In this document: positions 1 through 5,109 of the stretch, in pieces
Layout of the letters: each line of letters opens with the position of its first letter
How positions within the stretch are numbered: the first letter of the stretch is position 1
DNA from: Actinomycetota bacterium
Lineage (GTDB): Bacteria > Actinomycetota > Actinomycetes > Streptosporangiales > Streptosporangiaceae
Reading direction: 5' to 3'
Assembly: GCA_003541285.1 (NCBI GenBank)
Contig: DPMS01000632.1
Location: 1-5,109, forward strand
Length of the DNA: 5,109 bases
Program-made: the position numbers and the translations under genes
Notes under the pieces: generated by a model
Seen by the model: only the letters and a program-made list of their open reading frames with translations
Databases searched by the model: none
What the model was told of the DNA's origin: nothing

Positions 1-588
1 AACGCCACGAACCTGTACGCGGGGCTCGACAACTGGCTGAACTCCGCGCTGCATTTCCCCCACTACCCGGACCCGGCCGCTTACCTCGGCGTCATCGGGC
101 TGCTCGCGCTCATCACTGCCGGCGCAGTGTGGATGATCAGCAGGCTGTTCGCCCGCCCGGACCTCAAGTTCGCGGGCGGCGGCCGCTTCCTGGACCGCGC
201 GTCGCGGTTCCGGGCCTACTTCATCCCGATCGCCTACGGGCTCATCCCGGTAGTGGGCGCGGATTACTTCGCCCGGCAGCTGCCGAAGTTCTTCCAGCAC
301 GCGCTCCGGCTCGTCCCCGCGGTGCAGCAGACGCTCGGCTCATCGGCGGTCAGGTCTCCCCTCTACCAGGCAAGGTTGCTGTCCGATCCGCGCATCGTGA
401 CCGTCCAGGTGGCCATCATCGCCATCGGCACCCTCGCCGCCTTGTGGTCGACCTGGCGGATCGCAAGCCGCGAACTGGTGCCTGTCAGCCGGGGCACCGT
501 CGGCGTGCGGGTGGCCGCGCTCGGTCTTGTGCTGGCGTGCGGTGTCGCCGCGGCCGTGCTCTACGGACTTATCAACGCAGCGGACTGA
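1..588 (+). CDS. C-terminal part of a multi-spanning membrane protein, possibly polyferredoxin-like
   Basis: The frame is open from the first base to TGA 586-588, giving the last 195 residues; the start lies outside the window. Internal GTG or ATG codons (for example 127) are not credible starts because hydrophobic coding sequence continues upstream. Four likely membrane helices are visible at fragment residues about 28-50, 70-90, 132-153 and 168-191, with Arg/Lys-rich loops between them (for example RLFARPDLKF). Histidines 18, 21 and 100 lie near helix ends and could in principle bind haem or metal; no cysteine cluster is present in this part. The gene ends 10 bases before a ferredoxin-flavoprotein gene, whose ribosome binding site overlaps this stop. 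The helix pattern and partner suggest the C-terminus of a membrane Fe-S protein of the NapH/NosR/CcoG kind, or another redox membrane subunit. That identity is inference; the transmembrane nature is clear. Confidence 0.8.
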   Translation, partial: NATNLYAGLDNWLNSALHFPHYPDPAAYLGVIGLLALITAGAVWMISRLFARPDLKFAGGGRFLDRASRFRAYFIPIAYGLIPVVGADYFARQLPKFFQHALRLVPAVQQTLGSSAVRSPLYQARLLSDPRIVTVQVAIIAIGTLAALWSTWRIASRELVPVSRGTVGVRVAALGLVLACGVAAAVLYGLINAAD

Positions 589-592
589 GGAG
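587..592 (+). promoter_or_regulatory. Ribosome binding site of the ferredoxin-flavoprotein gene
   Basis: GAGGAG lies six bases before ATG 599 and overlaps the TGA stop (586-588) of the membrane protein. It decides the start: the frame is open further upstream (from 527), but that extension runs over the membrane protein's coding end and has no comparable site. The overlap suggests translational coupling of the two genes. Confidence 0.8.
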
Positions 593-598
593 ACGACG

Positions 599-2821
599 AT
601 GACGCTGACAGCAGCAGGTGAAGTCCCGGCCCAGGCCGGCCAGCCGCACGTGACAGTCCTCACTGACCGCTGCGCGGGCTGCCAGGAGTGCGTGATCCGG
701 TGCCCGTCCGGAGCACTGGCGATGGACGCCAGCCGCTGGGTGGCGGTGGCCGAGGACGCGCTGTGTGTCGGGTGCCGGCAGTGCGAGCGGACATGCCCCT
801 TCAGCGCGATCACGGTGGATGGGCCACTCGCAGTGCCTGCACGGACAGAACCCGGGCCATTGCACCCTGAGCGGCTCACCGGGGACTCCAGCGAGATCCG
901 CCCGGGATTCGGCTCATGGGACCAGGCGCTGGCCGAAGCCAGCCGGTGCCTCGACTGCCCGGACCCCACCTGCGTGCGAGGCTGCCCCGCCCACAACGAC
1001 ATCCCGTCCTTCATCAGGGCTATCCGCGACCGTGACCTCGCCGTGGCCCACGACGTGCTGCGCCGCACCTCAGTACTGCCGGATGTGTGCAGCCGCGTGT
1101 GCGATCAGGCCGCCCAGTGCGAGGGGGCGTGCACCTGGTCACTCGCCGGTGGCACACCCGTCGCCGTAGGCAAGCTGGAACGCTTCGTCGCCGACCATGC
1201 ACCTGTCCCGCCGCCAGCGCGGAACCAGCTGGATGGCGCTGGACTTTCGGTCGCGGTGGTAGGCAGCGGGCCCGCCGGGATCGGCGCTGCGTGGCATCTT
1301 GTCGAGGCCTGCGCGTCGGTGACGCTCTATGAGCGGGAGGCCGAGCCCGCAGGCTTGCTCGGCTGGGGAATCCCCGACTTCACCCTGCCCGCGGTTGTGG
1401 CCGCGCGCCCCTGGCAGCAACTGACCGCCGCCGGAGTGCACCTTCGATGCGGGACGGAGATCGGCCCTGGGGACATCGCCGGTCTCCTCGCCAAGCACGA
1501 TGCCGTGATCCTCGCCCACGGGGCGACGCTGCCGCTGCGCCTGCCGGTGCCGGGTGGCGACCTCGACGGCGTGACCGACGCAACGACCTTCCTGAAAGCC
1601 GGCAAGGCTGCGCTCAGGAACGGGGACGCGGCTTGCCTCCGCGAGTCCTATGCACTGCCCGGCCCATCCGAGGGCGGCCACGAAAACTCTTCACCGCAGG
1701 TCCTTGTCCTGGGAGCGGGGAACACAGCGATGGACGTGGCCCGTACGGCCAGGCGGCTCGGGCTGCGGGCAGTGTGCGTCGACTGGGTCAGCGAACGCTT
1801 CGCCCTCGCCCGGCCGGACGAGCTTGACGAGGCGCGGCACGAGGGCGTGGATATCCGGTTCCTTCGCACCGTGACGCGACTGGAGGGCGAAGCCGGCCGG
1901 GTGCGCCGCGCTGCTCTCACGCGGACCCGGCAGAACCGGGCTGACCGGCGCCCGCAGCCCCTGGGCGGCGCTCCCGAGATGCTCGACGCCGACCTCGTCG
2001 TCATGGCGATGGGTTACCGGACCGACCCTGCCTTCGGCACGATGCTGCCCGGAACGCCGCTAGCCCGGGAAGCGAAGGGCCTTCCCGGCCGGCGGTGGCT
2101 CGCCAGCGGCATCCTTGCCAACCCGGCGCCGGAGTTCGCACGCAGCAAACCCGTAGGAAAGCTCGCACTGGGCAGGGAGGCGGGGCTGGCCGCCGCGGGC
2201 CTGCCGCTCCAGCAACGGCTGTGGGTGGCCGGCGACGCGCTCGTGGGGCCATCAACGGTGGTCGAAGCCATGGCCCAGGGCCGGCACGCAGCCGCCTCCG
2301 TCCTCGCCGCCCGGGCGGGCCGTGGGCCCCGGCGGGAACCACGCCGGGTGCTCGTGGCATACGAAAGCCGGGGAGGGCGGACCGCCCGTGCCGCCAGGCT
2401 CGTCGCCGACGGGCTGCGCGGCACCGGTGCCGTCGTGCGTGCTGTCCCGCTCTCCCAGGTCGGGATCGCGGAGCTTACCGAGACCGATCTGCTCGTCATC
2501 GGCACCTGGGTAGAGGGGTTCGTGGTAGCCGGAGTCGGGGCCGCCCGCGCTACCCGCGATTGGCTGGCGGGCCTGCCCAGACTGGCCGGCCTGCGCACTG
2601 CCGTGTTCTGCACATACGCCGTGTCCCCTAAAGAAACACTGGTCTCGATGCGCCGAGCCCTCGAAGACCGCGGAACGGTCATCCTTGCCGAGGCCGCGTT
2701 CGGGCGCAGCGCCCAAAACCTCGCCGGAGACGCTGCCCGTTTCACCGGCCAGCTCATGGCCGCGGCGTGGCCACGTGGGGGCGGTCCGATAGACAGCGCC
2801 ATCACCGTACGTAATCACTGA
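599..2821 (+). CDS. Ferredoxin / GltD-like FAD-NAD(P) oxidoreductase / flavodoxin fusion protein
   Basis: A 740-residue soluble redox protein. Residues 25-66 form a bacterial 2x[4Fe-4S] ferredoxin domain (CAGCQECVIRC with CP at 35-36; CVGCRQCERTCP at 56-67). Residues about 110-200 are the Fe-S domain of the GltD/dihydropyrimidine dehydrogenase family, with Cys 117, 120, 125, 129 and 164, 168, 174, 178, enough for two further clusters. An FAD-binding Rossmann motif follows (VVGSGPAGIGAA, 220-231; GLLGWGIPDF, 252-261), then an NAD(P) motif (LGAGNTAMD, 371-379) and the closing FAD motif (AGDALVGPSTVVEAMAQGR, from 544). Residues about 582-730 resemble flavodoxin: a phosphate loop (YESRGGRT, 588-595), an aromatic FMN loop (GTWVEGF) and CTYAVSPKE. 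The first part matches AegA- and NfnB-like GltD relatives; the flavodoxin tail is unusual. Expected role: moving electrons between NAD(P)H and a low-potential carrier or the membrane partner. The substrate is unknown. ATG 599 is chosen for its GAGGAG. Confidence 0.92.
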   Translation: MTLTAAGEVPAQAGQPHVTVLTDRCAGCQECVIRCPSGALAMDASRWVAVAEDALCVGCRQCERTCPFSAITVDGPLAVPARTEPGPLHPERLTGDSSEIRPGFGSWDQALAEASRCLDCPDPTCVRGCPAHNDIPSFIRAIRDRDLAVAHDVLRRTSVLPDVCSRVCDQAAQCEGACTWSLAGGTPVAVGKLERFVADHAPVPPPARNQLDGAGLSVAVVGSGPAGIGAAWHLVEACASVTLYEREAEPAGLLGWGIPDFTLPAVVAARPWQQLTAAGVHLRCGTEIGPGDIAGLLAKHDAVILAHGATLPLRLPVPGGDLDGVTDATTFLKAGKAALRNGDAACLRESYALPGPSEGGHENSSPQVLVLGAGNTAMDVARTARRLGLRAVCVDWVSERFALARPDELDEARHEGVDIRFLRTVTRLEGEAGRVRRAALTRTRQNRADRRPQPLGGAPEMLDADLVVMAMGYRTDPAFGTMLPGTPLAREAKGLPGRRWLASGILANPAPEFARSKPVGKLALGREAGLAAAGLPLQQRLWVAGDALVGPSTVVEAMAQGRHAAASVLAARAGRGPRREPRRVLVAYESRGGRTARAARLVADGLRGTGAVVRAVPLSQVGIAELTETDLLVIGTWVEGFVVAGVGAARATRDWLAGLPRLAGLRTAVFCTYAVSPKETLVSMRRALEDRGTVILAEAAFGRSAQNLAGDAARFTGQLMAAAWPRGGGPIDSAITVRNH

Positions 2822-2855
2822 ATACCGCCTGCCGGGCGAGTCCATGGGCATTCCC

Positions 2856-2871
2856 GGTCAGCAGGCTGACC
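2856..2871. repeat. Perfect 7-bp inverted repeat after the oxidoreductase gene
   Basis: GGTCAGC and GCTGACC are exact reverse complements separated by AG. As RNA this would form a six-pair stem with a CAGG tetraloop. It lies about 35 bases after TGA 2819-2821. No T run follows, so a classical Rho-independent terminator is not supported. It could be a weak hairpin terminator of the kind common in high-GC actinomycetes, an operator for a dimeric regulator, or a recombinase arm site in front of the integrase remnant. The rest of 2822-2935 shows no other clear signal. Confidence 0.4.
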
Positions 2872-3304
2872 AGCGGACCACAGCAACAACCGGGGCCAGC
2901 GGGCACGCTGGGTCTCCCGGGCGGGACGCGGGCAGGTGACCGGCTGCCCGGGCAACAGGAAGGACGCCGACAAGGCTTGGCAGCGGGCCGAGGCCAAGCT
3001 CAGCGAGGGGCGGATCGGGGACCCGGCCAGGGGCAGGATGGCGTTCCAGCGCTACGTCGAGGAGATCTGGCTGCCCCATCACGTAGTCGAGCTGACCACC
3101 CGGCAGAGCTACACCTACTCGATCTACAAGCACCTGATGCCCGAGTTCGGGCCGATGCGGATGGCGGAGATCCTGCCCGAGCACGTGCGTGCCTGGGTGG
3201 CCAGGCTCTCCGCCGGCGACGTCTCTCCCAAGACCATCCGCAACAACAAGGCCATCCTCAGCGCGATCTTCTCGACCGCCCTGAACGATCAGGTGACATT
3301 CCTG

Positions 3305-3310
3305 CACCGT
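3305..3310 (+). other. Frameshift site in the integrase (one base missing)
   Basis: Read in the first frame the protein ends LHRVRV-stop at 3320-3322. Adding one C to CACC here gives LHPCQGVKTP and continues straight into the catalytic half in the other frame. Family resemblance supports the repaired version. The tract is only two or three C, so a slippery programmed site is not indicated. Confidence 0.8.
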
Positions 3311-3789
3311 GTCAGGGTGTGAAGACGCCGACGGTGCCGGTCAGGCCGCGCACGATCATCACACCTGGCCAGTTCGACACGTTGTACCAGGCGCTGTCGG
3401 GTGCCACCGCACGGTTGATGGTGGAAACCGCGATCGAGAGCGGCCTGCGCTGGGGCGAGCTGTCCGAGCTGCGAGTCCGGGACCTAGACCTGCTCACCGG
3501 CATCCTGACGGTGAGCCGAGCGGTCATCGAGGTCAACCCGAAGTTCCACCCAGACGGGGGGCGTTTCCAGGTCAAGGACTACCCCAAGGACAAGGAGTAC
3601 CGTCGGCTCAAGCTCAGCGTCCAGATCGCCCGCAAGCTCCGGGCTCACGTCACCGGTCATGCGCTGGGCCGCGATGATCTTCTGTTCCCCATCCCGGCCG
3701 GTCGCACCGGCGCCACGGCGCCGACCCTTGCGTCAGCTCCGGGAGGGCTCGGGCTGACCGAACCGAACGACAAGGGACGCCAGTACCGG

Positions 3790-3840
3790 CATGGGACTCT
3801 GAGCGGATACGCAGCCGGGAAGTGCCGCTGCTGGCACTGC
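3790..3840 (+). other. Cys/His-rich insert in the integrase catalytic domain
   Basis: The segment reads HGTLSGYAAGKCRCWHC, with His at 3790 and Cys at 3823, 3829 and 3838 plus a second His at 3835, followed by a basic Ala/Arg-rich helix (KAAYAAYRARRRAAGK). It lies between the beta-hairpin and the HxxR motif, where a minimal integrase has only a short linker. The HGT...Y..GC.C..C pattern is one I recall from other actinobacterial and actinophage proteins. A small zinc-binding or DNA-contacting element is a reasonable inference. Confidence 0.55.
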
Positions 3841-3948
3841 AAAGCCGCGTACGCTGCCTACCGGGCACGGCGTCGGGCTGCCGGCAAGGATGATCCTCGC
3901 CGCAGCCGTTCCCGTGACACCGACGGGCACATCCCGGCGGACTGGTTC

Positions 3949-3951
3949 TGA
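3949..3951 (+). other. Premature in-frame TGA in the integrase
   Basis: The context is DWF-stop-RQVWEPAVQAAG, and the same frame continues directly into HDLRH. Integrases of this type usually read WFRRxVWxPA here, so a CGA (Arg) codon changed to TGA by one C-to-T transition is the simplest explanation. The stop separates the first catalytic Arg from the HxxR and Tyr motifs. Confidence 0.8.
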
Positions 3952-4207
3952 CGCCAGGTCTGGGAGCCTGCCGTGCAGGCCGCTGGCCTGGGTATCCGAG
4001 TGCGCATTCATGATCTTCGCCACGCACATGCCTCTTGGCTGCTCGTCGGCGGCGCCGACCTGCAAGTCGTCAAGGAACGGCTCGGCCACGGCAGCATTGC
4101 CACTACCGAGAAATACCTGCACACCTTGCCGGAAGCCGACGAAACCGCCCTGGATGCGCTATCCCGTATCCGCGGCCGCGCCACCGAGAGCCCCCTCCAG
4201 CACCGGC

Positions 4208-4214
4208 AGAGGGA
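4208..4214 (+). promoter_or_regulatory. Probable ribosome binding site of the 105-residue gene
   Basis: AGAGGGA lies ten bases before ATG 4225. It supports starting the small protein there rather than reading it as an extension of the integrase remnant, with which it shares a frame. A second purine stretch (GGGAG, 4219-4223) is too close to the ATG to serve well. Confidence 0.5.
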
Positions 4215-4224
4215 CACTGGGAGC

Positions 4225-4542
4225 ATGAGCGCGATCGGATACGCCGCAGCACGGCCGTACACGGTTCCTGACACCCTTGAGGAACTCACTGGTCGAACCC
4301 GGGGCGTCGTGGAACTGCCCGGCCACCTGGACTGGGGGCCCCGCCGGGTGTACAAGCTGGACGACTTCAGCGACACACGGCTGCTCTACATACGGGTTAT
4401 CAGGGAGAGCACCCACGTGGCGGATCTGCGCCGATTCCTCAACGCCCAGGTCCTGATGTGGCTGTGGCCACAACTCGTCTTGCCGCCGCGTGTACGGGCG
4501 CTGTGGGAGGACCGGTTCCCCAGCCTCGGTCGCGCGGCGTAA
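4225..4542 (+). CDS. Small protein of unknown function paired with AbiEii-like toxin; candidate antitoxin
   Basis: A 105-residue soluble protein starting MSAIGYAAARPYTVPDTLEE and ending at TAA 4540-4542. It has no signal peptide, membrane helix or cysteine. Recognisable blocks are a Pro/Leu-rich N-terminus (VVELPGHLDWG, 28-38; RVYKLDD, 41-47), an acidic-basic helical middle (RVIRESTHVADLRRFLN, 57-73) and a Trp-rich end (MWLWPQLVLPPRVRALWEDRFP, 78-99). I recall similar proteins immediately before AbiEii-type nucleotidyltransferase genes in actinobacteria, which makes an antitoxin or partner role likely. I see no helix-turn-helix I would stand behind, so its mechanism is open. The next gene begins on the base after its stop. 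Its frame is open upstream through the integrase remnant to 3952, so an automatic caller might wrongly start it at GTG 3973. Arguments for ATG 4225 are the upstream AGAGGGA and the end of integrase similarity near 4190. Confidence 0.75.
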   Translation: MSAIGYAAARPYTVPDTLEELTGRTRGVVELPGHLDWGPRRVYKLDDFSDTRLLYIRVIRESTHVADLRRFLNAQVLMWLWPQLVLPPRVRALWEDRFPSLGRAA

Positions 4543-5109
4543 GTGGACGCCTTCCACGAGCGCCTCGCGCAAGTCGCGCTGCGTGCTGGTTCAGACCTCG
4601 GGTTCGCGCTGGCCGGCGGCTATGCCGTTCAGGCGCATGGCTTTTCACCCGCCCGAGCGAGGAGGTGGACCTGTTCACCTCAGCGGAACGCACAGACTTC
4701 CGCGATGGAGTCGCCACCATCAAGTCCGCGTACGAGAAGAACTGCTTCACGGTCCGCGTCGACGTCTGCAGCGATCATTTCGCCCGGCTGTGGGCAACCG
4801 ACACGCACTCCGGTGAGTCAGGCAAGGTTGAACTCGCCGCCGACATCCGCAGCAAAGCGCCAGTCACTATGAGCATCGGACCAGTCGTGCACGTGGACGA
4901 CGTCGCAGGCGGCAAGATGGAAGCGCTGTTCACCCGCGCCGAGGCACGGGACTTCATCGACATCGACGCGATCGTCACTAGCGGCAGATTCACCCGGACA
5001 AGGCTCCAGGAACTCGCCGCCAGCAGGGACGCTGGCTTCGATCATCGAGTTCTCGCCGACATGCTCGATGTCATCAACATCTATCCGGACGCCGAGTTTC
5101 CGGTGACGG
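4543..5109 (+). pseudogene. AbiEii/AbiGii-type nucleotidyltransferase toxin homologue, frameshifted and partial
   Basis: It starts at GTG 4543, directly after the TAA of the 105-residue gene, with no clear ribosome binding site of its own, which suggests translational coupling. The first frame gives DAFHERLAQVALRAG and FALAGGYAVQAHGF (the nucleotidyltransferase GG motif), then becomes nonsense. From 4644 the frame one base back gives FTRPSEEVDLFTS (metal-binding acidic pair, here E-V-D, Asp at 4668-4670) and continues open to the window end. Later motifs are KVELAAD, GGKMEALFTRAEARDFIDID (Lys 4914, Asp 4950, Asp 4959) and TSGRFTRTRLQELAA. About 189 residues are visible after correction, close to the usual 200 or so for this family. 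AbiE toxins are nucleotidyltransferases of type IV toxin-antitoxin/abortive-infection systems. As written, the chain loses the acidic motif, so it should be inactive unless the indel is a sequencing error. Confidence 0.82.
4641..4646 (+). other. Frameshift site in the toxin gene (one T missing)
   Basis: CTTTTC is read GGC TTT TCA in the starting frame, which leads into ARARRWTC and loses the family pattern. One more T gives GGC TTT TTC ACC CGC, that is GFFTRPSEEVDLF, which restores the expected spacing between the GG motif and the acidic pair. A four-base T run is a plausible place for a real deletion or for a homopolymer sequencing error. Confidence 0.8.

Larger units (their letters stand above)
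2936..4224 (+). pseudogene. Tyrosine recombinase (phage-type integrase), degraded
   Basis: Conceptual joining of three reading segments gives one integrase. Segment A (GTG 2936 to about 3307) carries the end of the arm-binding region (KLSEGRIGDPARGRMAFQ) and the helical core-binding domain, ending ALNDQVTFLH. Segment B (about 3307-3951, one base back in frame) continues with PCQGVKTP and the first half of the catalytic domain: catalytic Arg in SGLRWGEL (3448-3450) and a beta-hairpin with Lys candidates (VKDYPKDKEYRR). Segment C (3952 to about 4190, same frame as B after a TGA) has HDLRH (His 4009, Arg 4018), LGHGS (His 4087) and the nucleophile Tyr in TTEKYLH (4114-4116). The full catalytic set is therefore present but not in one chain. 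No stop separates segment C from the next gene, so the original C-terminal end is not fixed; 4224 is the base before that gene's ATG. Presumed ancestral role: insertion and excision of an integrative element. Confidence 0.88.

Noticed and set aside
527..598. Earlier start for the oxidoreductase at 527
   Set aside because: The extra 24 residues come from out-of-frame reading of the membrane protein's last helix, whereas ATG 599 has a well-spaced GAGGAG.
129..602. Second forward open frame overlapping the membrane protein
   Set aside because: Its translation is Arg/Pro-rich low-complexity of out-of-frame type; the other frame gives coherent transmembrane helices.
2014..2805. Long reverse-strand open frames opposite the oxidoreductase (263 and 199 codons)
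   Set aside because: They are Arg/Pro/Ala-rich with no recognisable domain, as expected opposite a high-GC coding sequence, and the forward frame has clear motifs.
2822..2935. tRNA gene or attachment-site core beside the integrase
   Set aside because: No TTCGAATCC-like T-loop or cloverleaf pairing could be found, and no direct repeat of this spacer is visible elsewhere in the window.
2844..2939. Possible small gene MGIPGQQADQRT from ATG 2844
   Set aside because: Only 31 codons, low-complexity composition, no ribosome binding site and no recognisable similarity; it could be mistaken for an excisionase by position only.
3302..3322. Programmed -1 frameshifting joining the two integrase halves
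   Set aside because: The shift point (CTGCACCGTGT) has no slippery heptamer and no obvious pseudoknot, and the gene also has a downstream nonsense codon, so decay or error is simpler.
3949..3951. TGA as selenocysteine codon
   Set aside because: Family context calls for Arg, not Cys or Sec, and no selenocysteine stem-loop or selenoprotein context is apparent.
4639..4647. Programmed frameshift or phase variation at the TTTT run in the toxin gene
   Set aside because: Four T is too short for efficient slippage or phase variation, and the -1 re-pairing of the Phe codon onto CTT would be imperfect.

Overview
The window is high-GC DNA with strong G/C third-position bias and GTG as well as ATG starts. 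It most likely comes from an actinomycete, because the integrase and toxin-like genes resemble families I know from Streptomyces and its relatives. The genus cannot be fixed from this sequence. All recognisable genes lie on the + strand.

Region 1 (1-2821) looks intact and metabolic. It holds the C-terminal 195 residues of a multi-spanning membrane protein. A 740-residue redox protein follows 10 bases later, with its ribosome binding site overlapping the upstream stop codon, so the two are probably one operon and translationally coupled. The redox protein is an unusual fusion: a 2x[4Fe-4S] ferredoxin domain, a GltD/DPYD-type domain with eight more cysteines plus FAD and NAD(P) modules, and a C-terminal flavodoxin-like domain. 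It reads as a single-chain electron wire between NAD(P)H, FAD, Fe-S clusters and FMN, possibly serving the membrane protein.

Region 2 (2822-2935) is a short spacer with a 7-bp inverted repeat (2856-2871). Its 3' half still resembles the missing N-terminus of the integrase that follows.

Region 3 (about 2936-4224) is a decayed tyrosine recombinase (phage or integrative-element integrase). Three lesions can be read directly: no usable start codon for the N-terminal domain, a one-base deletion near 3307, and an in-frame TGA at 3949 where the protein sequence asks for Arg. The catalytic residues (R, H-x-x-R, H, Y) survive but are spread over separate reading segments. The catalytic domain carries a small Cys/His-rich insertion.

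Region 4 (4225-5109) is a two-gene cassette. A 105-residue protein of unknown function is followed, with no gap, by an AbiEii/AbiGii-type nucleotidyltransferase toxin homologue. The toxin gene is broken by a one-base deletion in a T run at about 4642-4645 and runs off the end of the window.

Overall this is a host redox operon next to the eroding edge of an integrative element with a toxin-antitoxin-like cargo. I see no tRNA, rRNA, CRISPR array, insertion sequence or attachment-site duplication. The clustering of single-base lesions fits pseudogene decay, but sequencing or assembly error in this stretch is not excluded.
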